A stretch of 64,000 bases of DNA, taken from positions 744,001 through 808,000 of the forward strand of contig NZ_CP047952.1 in assembly GCF_014279875.1 (NCBI RefSeq), in the 5' to 3' direction. The stretch's first letter is position 1. Each line of letters begins with the position of its first letter. Positions 43,804 through 52,629 of the stretch are shown here, one piece after another. The DNA is from Synechococcus sp. MEDNS5. Its GTDB lineage: Bacteria > Cyanobacteriota > Cyanobacteriia > PCC-6307 > Cyanobiaceae. The position numbers and the translations under genes were made by a program. A model generated the notes under the pieces. That model made no database searches and was not told the origin of the DNA. It saw nothing but the letters and a program-made list of their open reading frames with translations.

Positions 43804-44897
43804 TGGCAGTGTCGTCCGCGCCGATCCAACACCAACGCAACAGGCTGCGTTTCGCCCGCCGTTGCTTCATCGCCGTTCTGGTGAGTGTGGTCTTGCTCGG
43901 CCTGGTTGGGCTCACGGCCGTGCGTCGCGATTCCGCGGATCTTCTTCAGCCTGAATCCCTGCTGGAGCTTCTGATCTGGTCTGGCTTTGTGCTGGTGGTC
44001 GTGATTGCTCTGGTGGGGGTGTATTCCGTGATGGCGGACTTCGTGTTCTGGGAGGGTTGGATGCGTGGGCTCCCAGATCCATCCCGTCTGTTTCCAGAGG
44101 AGATCAGCCAAGCCTCGATCCATCGTCATTACCTCGTGTATCTCGATGGCATTCATCAGAGTGAGGAATGTCATCCGCCCAAGGTGACGGAGTTCCTGGA
44201 GTGCCTCGACGGAGCGATTGCCGAAGACACGCTGCTGGTGAAGGGCATTGAGGCTTACACGATCACCAACGTTGGACTGCGCTCCACCACGTTCGCCGGA
44301 TGGTTCTGGCAGCGCCTCTTCTCCCTTCAGGAGCATCACCCCAATGGATTGGTGCGCTTGATCTGTGCGTTCTCTGTACAGGCCAATAATGTGATCAAAG
44401 TTGGGATTTCATCGGATCGTCGTTATGGGCCGGTAATGAATTACGAACTGGCGCTGAAGATCGCCCGTCGTCTTGGAGTGATGGGATTCCATCCCAGTCA
44501 TGCGGCCCGGGTTGTGCTGGTGGGTTACAGCGGTGGCGGGGAGATGGCCATTGGTACTGCAGAGATCCTGCAGCAGTTGTGCCGCGTTCCTGTTCAGGTG
44601 ATCACGGTGTGCGGGGTGTTCAGTGGTAATGGATCTTTGGATGCCATTGAGGATGTGGCGATGGTGGTGGGAAGCCGGGATCCAGTTGCGGCTTTAGGAC
44701 GCATTGCCTACCCAGGTCGCCTTCCGTTTCTGTTCCTGTCCAACTGGAATCGATGGCAGCGGCTTCATCCGCTTCATCGCTATCCGATCGAGGGGATGAG
44801 CCATAACGGCTTCACTGGGCCATTTTCTGTGACTTTTCGCGGCGCAGTGGTCAATGCGATTTGCCGTGAACTGGAACGCTTTTCGCTCAAGGCTTAG
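43803..44897 (+). CDS. Membrane-anchored alpha/beta hydrolase
   Basis: A 364-residue protein with two membrane helices near the N-terminus (CFIAVLVSVVLLGLVGL and LLIWSGFVLVVVIALVGVY) followed by a soluble alpha/beta domain. GYSGGGEMAIGTA near residue 242 is a nucleophile-elbow pattern (GxSxGG). The N-terminal YLVYLDGIHQ of the domain resembles the first strand. The probable acid is in VVGSRDPVA and the His in GMSHNGFTG. It is co-translated with the preceding membrane protein. The 3' end overlaps a convergent gene by 11 bases. Confidence 0.72.
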   Translation: MAVSSAPIQHQRNRLRFARRCFIAVLVSVVLLGLVGLTAVRRDSADLLQPESLLELLIWSGFVLVVVIALVGVYSVMADFVFWEGWMRGLPDPSRLFPEEISQASIHRHYLVYLDGIHQSEECHPPKVTEFLECLDGAIAEDTLLVKGIEAYTITNVGLRSTTFAGWFWQRLFSLQEHHPNGLVRLICAFSVQANNVIKVGISSDRRYGPVMNYELALKIARRLGVMGFHPSHAARVVLVGYSGGGEMAIGTAEILQQLCRVPVQVITVCGVFSGNGSLDAIEDVAMVVGSRDPVAALGRIAYPGRLPFLFLSNWNRWQRLHPLHRYPIEGMSHNGFTGPFSVTFRGAVVNAICRELERFSLKA

Positions 44898-46347
44898 TGG
44901 TGCATTCCCCATTCAGGGATCTCACCAGGGTGAAAGGACTGTGAGGCGGCTGGCTGGCGAGGAGGCGACGGTTCGCCTCGTCGTTGGAGCTGCGGTTCAC
45001 GAACAGATCCTGAGGAGTGCTCTCCAGGCTCCGCCTGTATCGCTCCACCGTTTCAGCATTGGCCTCCAGTCCGCTGTCCAGGAGCTGATTCAGTTCATCG
45101 TCCAGGAGTTGGCGCCATAGACCACCAAGGGTCAGAGGGAACAAGTGGGTTGTTTGGCGCACTGCCACTTCCAGCATGGCTGTGGAATCGATGCAGAAGC
45201 CAAGCGCTCCGTAGCCGCCGAGAGTCAGGCGGTTGCGCATGGCTGCACTGTTGTGGACAGCCCCCATCAGGTCGCAGAGATCCAGGGCTGTGGTGAGGGT
45301 CTCGCCGGTGAGGCCTGGCCCTAGGTAGGCCACGGTGCCATTGCTGCGGTCGTTCTGCCATGGGCGATGCAGATCATTGAGAGCTGCCCAACCGTTCAAC
45401 CCTTCTGTTCCCTGGTAGTACTGCAGCAGGAACGGTTCGCCAAGGTCAGGTTTCAGCTCCATCTCCAGGGAACAGTGGGGCAGGAGTGCTCGGCGTTCCT
45501 CTCCCCGGGAATCGCGAAGACCTGTGCGGTACGGCAAGGCCAGGGGAATCTGTGCCCATTGATCACCTTTGCGGGTGCTGGCTCCAAGGCCGAAGCTGGC
45601 AGTGCTGGCTCGGAAGCGGGCTCTGCACTGCCATCCCCGCGCAATTAGGTGGGTGATCAACGCGGAACTGCGATCGAAGCCTTCAAAGTGGAATGGCTCC
45701 GAGGCGCACGGCGATGGCGGCAAGCGGTTGCTTGCCAGCACGTTGAGCACCTGGGCGAGCACACGGTTTCTTAAACGGGCATTCTGCGGTTGCAGAAACG
45801 GCAGGCCTTGGTTGCTCCACTGCAGCTCTGCACTGAAGCCCCTCACCGCGGGGGCGAGTGCTCCGGAAGACGGGGATGGGCTGTCCTGGCACGAGAGGGT
45901 CTGCAGGCCGAGCAGGTCGGTGGGCAACAACCGCGCGCTTCCATCGTCAAGATCGATGGAACGCTGGCACCAGCGATTCATGGCATTGATATGGGTTGCG
46001 CTCTCCTCGCTCCCACTGGTGATCAGATGCTGGAGATCATCGGCGAGTGCTGCCAGCAGCAGCGGACTCACCAAGCCATGCTCCAGCAAACCCCCCAGGT
46101 TACGCAGGGATCGCGGCAGGGACGCCGGCTGAAATCGCCAGCGTCTGGGCAGCATGAAGAGCAGGGGGATGAGCCTCTGATGATTCAGCTGGGTCAGGGT
46201 TGACTTGAGAAACTCGTGCCGGCTGATATTCCGCCGCAGGCTGCTTGATTCGAGTGCCTGCTCGAATGAGATCAAGGGTGCGATGTCAGAGGCATCTCCC
46301 TTGGCTTGCCCCCAGCTATCGCTGAGGTTCAGAAGGTCATCGGCCAC
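44887..46347 (-). CDS. Conserved hypothetical protein, 486 residues
   Basis: A 486-residue soluble protein without recognised motifs. It begins MADDLLNLSDSW, has an Arg-rich segment (FMLPRRWRFQPASLPRSLRNLGG) and a C-terminal helical area (LTTALDLCDLMGAVHNSAAMRNRLTLGGYG). No signal peptide. It lies 22 bases after prlC on the same strand. It seems limited to marine picocyanobacteria, but that is memory-based. The function is unknown. Confidence 0.65.
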   Translation of the reverse strand: MADDLLNLSDSWGQAKGDASDIAPLISFEQALESSSLRRNISRHEFLKSTLTQLNHQRLIPLLFMLPRRWRFQPASLPRSLRNLGGLLEHGLVSPLLLAALADDLQHLITSGSEESATHINAMNRWCQRSIDLDDGSARLLPTDLLGLQTLSCQDSPSPSSGALAPAVRGFSAELQWSNQGLPFLQPQNARLRNRVLAQVLNVLASNRLPPSPCASEPFHFEGFDRSSALITHLIARGWQCRARFRASTASFGLGASTRKGDQWAQIPLALPYRTGLRDSRGEERRALLPHCSLEMELKPDLGEPFLLQYYQGTEGLNGWAALNDLHRPWQNDRSNGTVAYLGPGLTGETLTTALDLCDLMGAVHNSAAMRNRLTLGGYGALGFCIDSTAMLEVAVRQTTHLFPLTLGGLWRQLLDDELNQLLDSGLEANAETVERYRRSLESTPQDLFVNRSSNDEANRRLLASQPPHSPFTLVRSLNGECTTKP

Positions 46348-46368
46348 GACTCAGTTGACCCTGATGGC

Positions 46369-48447
46369 TCAGCCTGTCGATGTTGCCAGACCCGAATGGC
46401 GAATGAGCGCTGCACTGCTGGCATCCCGACCCCGGAACTGCCTGTAGATCTCTGCTGGACGGAGACTTCCTCCCAGGCTGAGGATCGTGTTGCGGAAACG
46501 CTCGCCCGTGGCTGCCACAGCATCATCCTGCTCCAGACCGACCTCTTCAAACGCAGAGAAGGCGTCAGCACTGAGGACTTCCGCCCACTTGTAGGAGTAG
46601 TAGCCCGCTGCGTAACCTCCGGCAAAAATATGGCCGAACGCGCAGAGGAAGCGGTCGGTTTCGATCGGCGGCAGCACCGTCGTCGTCTCGGCGATACGGC
46701 GACGGAAGGCATCCGGGCTCAGTCCGAGCTCTGGGGACCATTGGCTGTGCAGCCGTAGATCGGTGAGTGCGAAGTGGATCTGGCGAAGCGTGCCACTGCC
46801 CTGCATGAAGGTACGGCTGCTGCAGAGCTTGATGTAATCCGCTTCAGGCAACGGTTCACCGGTTGTCCAGTGCCTGGCCATGCCCATCAGAGTCTTCCGG
46901 TCGAAGCACCAGTTCTCCATGAACTGACTGGGGAGTTCCACGGCATCCCACTCCACGTTGTTGATGCCAGCGGCCTGGGGGTGCTCGACTGTTGTGAGCA
47001 TGTGCTGCAAGCCATGCCCGAATTCGTGGAAGAGAGTCTCCACCTCCTCGAAGCTCATGAGGCTGGGGGTCTCCCCAGAAGGTGGGGTCTGATTGCAGAT
47101 CAGGTAGGCCACTGGAAGGGTTAAGTCTCCGTTCGGTTGCCGTCTGCGGTTGAGGCACTCATCCATCCAGGCTCCGCCGCGCTTGCTCGCTGGCCGGCTG
47201 AAGGGATCCAGGTAAAACCCAGCCAGGGCTTCTCCCCTGCGGTCGAGGACGCGGAAGAACCGCACGTCCTCGTGCCAGATGGGCGCATCTCCATCGGCCG
47301 CTTCAATGCGGATCGCAAACAGGCGTTCGCAGAGGTTGAACAGGCCATCGAGAACCTGGGGCAGGGGAAACCACGGCCTCAAGGCTTCCTGATCGAGATC
47401 GAAGCGCTCCCTGCGCAGTTGCTCCGCCCAAAAGCTCACATCCCATGCAGCGAGAGCTTCCTTTGCACCGCGACTGGCAGCGAGTTGGTTTAGTTCCTTC
47501 AGCTCCTGTTCAGCGACGGGCAGGGCTGCAGCCCTGAGTTCCTCCAGAAGGGTTTCCACCGCATCCACCCCATCGGCCATCTTGGAGGCCAGGCTCAGCT
47601 CGGCCCAGTTGGCATAGCCCAGTCGCTGAGACTGCTCCTGGCGCAGAGCAAGGATTTCTTCGATGAGCGGGCCATTGTCGAGCTCACCCTGGCTCGCTCG
47701 GCTTACGTAGGCCTTGTAAACCGTTTCGCGAAGATCGCGGTTTTCGGCATGGGTGAGGATCGGCACGTAGCTCGGCATGTCCAGTCCCAGTCGCCAAGGC
47801 CCATCTGCCGTGGCTGCATCAACGGCCAGATTGTCCAGGACGCGATCGGGAACTCCCCGCAGTTGATCCCGGTCGTCAACAACGAGGCTCCATTGCTGGG
47901 TGGCGTCGAGAACGTGATTGCTGAAACTGGTGGAGAGGGCTGCCAGACGCTCGCTGGTGCGGTTGAAGGCCTGCTGTTCGTCTCCTTTCAGGCCAACACC
48001 GCGATGCTGCATCGAGAGCAGTTCGGTTTCGAGAATGCGGACCTGGGTGGAATCAAGTGTGTTGTTCTTTTGCTCCAGCAAGGAACGAAGGGCCTGGTGA
48101 AGGACACGGCTCTGTCCGACCCTGTTGCTGAAACGCACCACTTCAGGTTGTTGTCGTGCGTGGGCTTCACGCAACTCCGGCGTATTGCGAACGGCTGTGA
48201 GGTGCGTGACGACGCCCCAGCTCCAACGCAAGCGTTCTCCAAGAGCATGGAATGGAGGCATGAGTTCGTCCCAGGACAGGGGGGTGCTGTCTGGTTCGGA
48301 GAGTCGCTCGCGAAGCTGATCCTCCAGGGTGGTGAACCTTTCACTGAGATCAGCCAGCAGGGCCGGGATCTGTTGATCCACGTGCTCGGCTTCGATGGCG
48401 TCAAATCGAGGGAGTCCCTCGCAACGCAGCAGTTCTGATGGGGGCAT
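46369..48447 (-). CDS. prlC: Oligopeptidase A-like M3 metallopeptidase
   Basis: A 692-residue cytosolic thimet-like zinc peptidase that degrades short peptides. The zinc site HEFGHGLQHML is at about residues 470-480, with the third ligand Glu in NVEWDAVELPSQFMENW. FYLDPFSRPASKRGGAWMD and YSYKWAEVLSADAF are M3 landmarks. It follows ndhD by 6 bases, on the same strand. Length matches E. coli OpdA (680). Confidence 0.93.
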   Translation of the reverse strand: MPPSELLRCEGLPRFDAIEAEHVDQQIPALLADLSERFTTLEDQLRERLSEPDSTPLSWDELMPPFHALGERLRWSWGVVTHLTAVRNTPELREAHARQQPEVVRFSNRVGQSRVLHQALRSLLEQKNNTLDSTQVRILETELLSMQHRGVGLKGDEQQAFNRTSERLAALSTSFSNHVLDATQQWSLVVDDRDQLRGVPDRVLDNLAVDAATADGPWRLGLDMPSYVPILTHAENRDLRETVYKAYVSRASQGELDNGPLIEEILALRQEQSQRLGYANWAELSLASKMADGVDAVETLLEELRAAALPVAEQELKELNQLAASRGAKEALAAWDVSFWAEQLRRERFDLDQEALRPWFPLPQVLDGLFNLCERLFAIRIEAADGDAPIWHEDVRFFRVLDRRGEALAGFYLDPFSRPASKRGGAWMDECLNRRRQPNGDLTLPVAYLICNQTPPSGETPSLMSFEEVETLFHEFGHGLQHMLTTVEHPQAAGINNVEWDAVELPSQFMENWCFDRKTLMGMARHWTTGEPLPEADYIKLCSSRTFMQGSGTLRQIHFALTDLRLHSQWSPELGLSPDAFRRRIAETTTVLPPIETDRFLCAFGHIFAGGYAAGYYSYKWAEVLSADAFSAFEEVGLEQDDAVAATGERFRNTILSLGGSLRPAEIYRQFRGRDASSAALIRHSGLATSTG

Positions 48448-48453
48448 GGATGA

Positions 48454-50034
48454 TCAGCCGGTGGGAAGAAGGGCGCGCATGGCCACAACGGTGTGTTTGG
48501 CCAGATCCACTGCCAGCGCATCGGTGGAGGCTTCATAGAGATCCATCGCGATCCGGGGCCAGATGCCAATCACAAGCGTGGGGACCAGCAGGGTGAGACC
48601 GATCACCAGCTCGCGAGGACGCATGTCTTCGACAAAAGCGAGGGCGGGAATACGCGGACCGAAGAACACCCGACGGCACATCGACAGGAGATAAATCGGA
48701 GTGAGAACCAGACCGATGGCTGCGAGCACGATGGTGGTGACCCTGAACAGGGTGGTGAAACTCTCCTGGCTGGTGATGCCGAGGAATACGGTGATTTCGC
48801 TGATGAATCCACTCATGCCGGGCAGTGCGAGGGATGCAAGGGAGCTGGCCAGGAAAAAGGCGAAAGTGATGGGCAGCACCTTGGCCAGTCCGCCCATGTT
48901 CGGGATGGACAGGGTTTTGGTGCGCTCGTAAAAGCACCCGGTGACGAAGAACATGGCCGCGGCGATCAGGCCATGGCTGATCATCTGCAGCATGGCTCCA
49001 CTGATGCTGAGGGCATCGACGGCACCGATGCCCAGCAGCACAAATCCCATGTGACTGACCGAGCTGCAGGCGATTCTGCGCTTCACGTTGTCTTGCGCGA
49101 AGGCATTGAGAGCGCCGTAGACGATGTTGACGATGCCAAGAATGATCAGGGCCGGTGCCATCACGAGGTGGGCATCCGGAAGCATCTGAACGTTGAACCT
49201 GAGCAGGGCGTAGCCGCCCATTTTGAGAAGCACGCCTGCTAACAACATGGACACCGGCGCATTTGCTTCCCCGTGGGCATCCGGAAGCCAGGTATGAAGC
49301 GGGAACATCGGCAGTTTCACGCCAAAGCCCACAAGGAAGCCGAGATAGCAAAGCAGGCCGAAGCTTCCTCCCGGTGAGCGTTGGGCGAGCTCATTGAGAT
49401 TGAGCGTGAAGCTGTCGCCCGAGAGGGCCAGTGCCAGCCCACTGATCAGGATCAGCAGCGACGCAAGCGCGGTGTAAAGGATGAATTTGGTCGCGGCGTA
49501 TTGACGGTTCTGACCACCCCAGATGGCAATCAAGAGATAGACGGGAACCAGTTCCAGCTCCCATGCGAGGAAGAAGAGCAGGAAATCCTGGGACAGGAAC
49601 ACGAGGCCCTGTGCCGAGGCCTGGACCAAAAGCAGGCCGAAATAAAGCCGTGATTTATGGGTGACATTCCAGCTGGCTGCCACCGAGAGCAGGGTGACTA
49701 GGCCACTGAGAACAACAAGTGGTGCTGAGAGACCATCGGCTCCAAGGGACCATTCCAGGCCGATGGCCGGAAGCCAGCTGACCCTTTCCACAAGTTGGAG
49801 CTCGCTGCTGAGCGGATCAAAGTGCCGGCTGAACACAGCCAGCATGAGCACGAGATCCACCAGCAGAACGCCGATGGCCACATTGAGTGGCACCGGAGAA
49901 GGGGACTGGTCATCGCCCGGCAACAAGGGCATGACCAATGCAGCCGCTGCCGGCAGCAACACGATCAGGGACAGCCAGGGGAAGCCCGCTTCGGACGCAG
50001 CCGTCAAAGGCAGATTGGCGTCCATGGCGTCCAC
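48454..50034 (-). CDS. ndhD: NAD(P)H-quinone oxidoreductase subunit D (chain 4)
   Basis: A 526-residue proton-pumping subunit of NDH-1 with 13-14 predicted helices. Antiporter-family landmarks are [21 protein letters not shown] (conserved Glu), [28 protein letters not shown] and [23 protein letters not shown]. It is most like NdhD1/D2 of the respiratory NDH-1L rather than the CO2-uptake D3/D4, but only alignment can settle that. The start may be the second Met at residue 4. It lies upstream of prlC on the same strand. Confidence 0.94.
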   Translation of the reverse strand: MDAMDANLPLTAASEAGFPWLSLIVLLPAAAALVMPLLPGDDQSPSPVPLNVAIGVLLVDLVLMLAVFSRHFDPLSSELQLVERVSWLPAIGLEWSLGADGLSAPLVVLSGLVTLLSVAASWNVTHKSRLYFGLLLVQASAQGLVFLSQDFLLFFLAWELELVPVYLLIAIWGGQNRQYAATKFILYTALASLLILISGLALALSGDSFTLNLNELAQRSPGGSFGLLCYLGFLVGFGVKLPMFPLHTWLPDAHGEANAPVSMLLAGVLLKMGGYALLRFNVQMLPDAHLVMAPALIILGIVNIVYGALNAFAQDNVKRRIACSSVSHMGFVLLGIGAVDALSISGAMLQMISHGLIAAAMFFVTGCFYERTKTLSIPNMGGLAKVLPITFAFFLASSLASLALPGMSGFISEITVFLGITSQESFTTLFRVTTIVLAAIGLVLTPIYLLSMCRRVFFGPRIPALAFVEDMRPRELVIGLTLLVPTLVIGIWPRIAMDLYEASTDALAVDLAKHTVVAMRALLPTG

Positions 50035-50081
50035 AACATTGAGATTGAACTTATCAGTTCCAAGGGTGGTGTTGAGTACAA

Positions 50082-51029
50082 CTACCCAGCATCGCGAGGC
50101 TGCCAGTGGCTTCCGGTCGTCTGCAAGCTCAGCAGGGGCGCTCGACTGGCAACACCCACCGACTCCCAGGCCCTGACCATGGCCTGGCTGATGCCGGGGC
50201 CTTTGTCTTCCGTGCAGAGCGCCAGGATGCTGGGCCCTGCCCCACTGATGGCGCAGCCCCAGGCTCCCGCTTCAATAGCGGCCTGGCGAACCTCCTGCCC
50301 TCCCTTGATCAAGCGCCACCGGTAAGGCTCATGCAGCCGATCATGCATGCCATCGGCAATCAGATCGCCGTTTCCTGTGCGCAGGCCCTGCAGGAGCAGG
50401 GTGAGGGCACCAAGATTGACCACTGCATCTCCCACGGGAACAGTTTTCGGCATGGCTCGCCGGGCTTCACTGGTGCTCAGGCGGATGGAAGGAATCGCCA
50501 CCACGGCTTTAACGCTTTGCATCCATTCGCAACGCACCACCCGCCATCGCTGTGATGCCGCTTTGGCTGTCATGCACAGGCCCCCGAGCAGGGATGGCAC
50601 CACATTGTCGGGATGCCCCTCGATATCGATAGCCAGTTCCAGCAATTTTTCTTTGCTGAGAGGTTCCCCGACTAACGCATTGGCTCCCACCAGCCCGGCA
50701 ACGATGGCTGTGGCACTGCTCCCGAGGCCACGGGCCGGCGGAACCGCTAAACGCACCCTGGCTTCAAGAGCCACAGGCTCCTCGCCAGCTGCTTTCCAGA
50801 CGCGCTGGGCGGCGCGATACACCAGGTTTTCAGCTCCGCCGCGGAGATGGGAACCCTCTTGCCCTTCGATGATCAGTTCGAAGCGTTCGCCATCTCCCTC
50901 GATGCGCCGCATGGTGAAGCGGTTGTTCAGATCCAGGGCTGCACCGAGACAGTCGAAGCCTGGTCCGATGTTGGCTGTGGTGGCTGGAACATCCACCACA
51001 ACGGTCTGGCCTATGCGCGGCTGGGCCAT
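50082..51029 (-). CDS. thrB: Homoserine kinase
   Basis: A 315-residue GHMP kinase that phosphorylates homoserine in threonine synthesis. [23 protein letters not shown] is the N-terminal substrate loop, [21 protein letters not shown] is the GHMP ATP-binding loop, and [14 protein letters not shown] the third motif. It follows glk by 14 bases on the same strand. Length is normal. Confidence 0.96.
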   Translation of the reverse strand: MAQPRIGQTVVVDVPATTANIGPGFDCLGAALDLNNRFTMRRIEGDGERFELIIEGQEGSHLRGGAENLVYRAAQRVWKAAGEEPVALEARVRLAVPPARGLGSSATAIVAGLVGANALVGEPLSKEKLLELAIDIEGHPDNVVPSLLGGLCMTAKAASQRWRVVRCEWMQSVKAVVAIPSIRLSTSEARRAMPKTVPVGDAVVNLGALTLLLQGLRTGNGDLIADGMHDRLHEPYRWRLIKGGQEVRQAAIEAGAWGCAISGAGPSILALCTEDKGPGISQAMVRAWESVGVASRAPLLSLQTTGSHWQPRDAG

Positions 51030-51043
51030 CGCTGATGCTCTAC

Positions 51044-52120
51044 TCAGGCCAGTGTCCCACCCGGCTCAGCCAGATCGCGCGCCCTGCAGGCCGCACTGAA
51101 CAATCCGGCCTCCGGATCGGTCACGGCCCGGATGGTGAGGCTCTCGATCAAGGGCCTGAAGCGTCCTTTGCGGCGAAGAGGCTCCAGAAACTGCGAGGAG
51201 CGCAGGCCGCCAATGACCTTTTCCGCGGTACCACCGCCGATCCAGAGTCCACCGACGCAGAGCTCCTGAAGGGCCAGATCTCCCGCGGCGGACCCATACG
51301 CTCCGAGCCACAACGTCATCGCGGCCTTCGCCAAGGGATCGCCTGACACCGCTGCCCGACTCGTGTGGGCCGGCAAGTCTTCATGCTCCGGGTGCTCTGC
51401 CGGCAGTGTTCTCCAGACTTTCGCCTTGTCTTGCAAGGGGTGATCGGTTTGATCCTGCGCGGAGAGCAGCCAGCACATCACATGTCCAAGCCCCGTGCCG
51501 CTGACAACGCGTTCGATCGACAGTCGATCGAGGTCAAGAGCGCTGCGCATCCACTGGGCCAGTTGCCATTCATCCTCCGTTCGCGGGGCGAATTCCCGGT
51601 GACCTCCCTCACTGGGCAAGGCCATCCAGCCCTTGGCCGCCGGAAGGCCGCGGGCCATCCCTAGGCCCGTGCCTGCACCAAGAATGGCCACAGCTCCGCC
51701 GTCCTGTCCGGCCGGTGCCGGAGTGTCTCGGCCGCTTCCGGACTGCAGCACCACCTGTTGCGACGCATTGAAGTGGGGCAGGCCATGGATGAGCACGGCA
51801 AAGTCGTTGACCAGCTCAAGGCGCTGCAGTCCTGTGGCTTCGCACAGAGAGGATTCACTCATGCTCCAGGGCAGATTCGTGAGCTTTGCTGTTCCGTTCT
51901 GAACTGGTCCGGCTACGGCGATGCAGCTGGTTTCAGGCTTGGAGAGACCCGGGGGCAGAGTCTGGAGAAAATCGCCCAGCATCGACTCGAGGTCGCTCCA
52001 CTCAGCCGATGCATAGCGGTGTGAAAGCTCTTTGTTCAGCCCCTGATCGGTTTCGCTGTAGAGGGCCAGCAGGGTCTTGGTGCCTCCGAGATCACCGGCC
52101 AAAAATGTTTTGGCTGCCAT
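51044..52120 (-). CDS. glk: Glucokinase
   Basis: A 358-residue hexokinase of the bacterial Glk family, making glucose 6-phosphate. FLAGDLGGTKTLLAL is the phosphate-1 loop, AVAGPVQNGTAKLTNLPWSM and LVNDFAVLIHGLP follow, and ILGAGTGLGMAR is the phosphate-2 loop. ATG 52120 is chosen for fit with the family; the frame is open 18 codons further. It is in the order glk-thrB. A ROK kinase in the same window has the same possible activity. Confidence 0.93.
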   Translation of the reverse strand: MAAKTFLAGDLGGTKTLLALYSETDQGLNKELSHRYASAEWSDLESMLGDFLQTLPPGLSKPETSCIAVAGPVQNGTAKLTNLPWSMSESSLCEATGLQRLELVNDFAVLIHGLPHFNASQQVVLQSGSGRDTPAPAGQDGGAVAILGAGTGLGMARGLPAAKGWMALPSEGGHREFAPRTEDEWQLAQWMRSALDLDRLSIERVVSGTGLGHVMCWLLSAQDQTDHPLQDKAKVWRTLPAEHPEHEDLPAHTSRAAVSGDPLAKAAMTLWLGAYGSAAGDLALQELCVGGLWIGGGTAEKVIGGLRSSQFLEPLRRKGRFRPLIESLTIRAVTDPEAGLFSAACRARDLAEPGGTLA

Positions 52121-52209
52121 GGGGTTGGGTCTGGCATCGATCCCAAGCGTGGAGATGGTGTTGTCAAACGGCAAGCAATCTGTACGACATCCTCGTGGGA
52201 TTGCGGTCG

Positions 52210-52629
52210 TCAGCGCTGTGCGTCGGTGCCAGCTTCATTGAAAAAATTCAGCGGAAGCGGTCCCCAGGTGGTGCTGGGCTGGCTCTCGTCATCACCGTGT
52301 CCAGTGATCAGGATTCCTTCTCCCAAGCCGTGTTCGATACGGATGCGGATGGATCCACCGTTCTGGTTGGCCTTGAGGAACACAGGTCCTTGCTCCTCGG
52401 TGCTGGCCACCACAGTCATGGGCTCCCACGTCTGGCTGCGTTCCAGCGCCCGCAGGGCTTCAAGGGCTTGGGTGGCCGAGGGGGCCATGACGCCGACGGT
52501 GAACCAATTGGCGCTGCCCATGGCTTCAGATAGCTCTGCTCGCAGGCGTTGGGCGGCCTCTGTGCTGAGCTCCGGTGCCCCGCGCAGACGGGTCAGATCG
52601 CCGAGGGCGGTGATTGGAGACTGCGTCAT
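52210..52629 (-). CDS. DUF1824 family protein
   Basis: A 139-residue cyanobacterial protein with the DUF1824 pattern: ANWFTVGVMAPSATQALEALR, VFLKANQNGGSIRIR and the C-terminal TTWGPLPLNFF. The function is unknown. The start overlaps the thrS stop by four bases (52626-52629), so translation is coupled with thrS. Confidence 0.87.
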   Translation of the reverse strand: MTQSPITALGDLTRLRGAPELSTEAAQRLRAELSEAMGSANWFTVGVMAPSATQALEALRALERSQTWEPMTVVASTEEQGPVFLKANQNGGSIRIRIEHGLGEGILITGHGDDESQPSTTWGPLPLNFFNEAGTDAQR

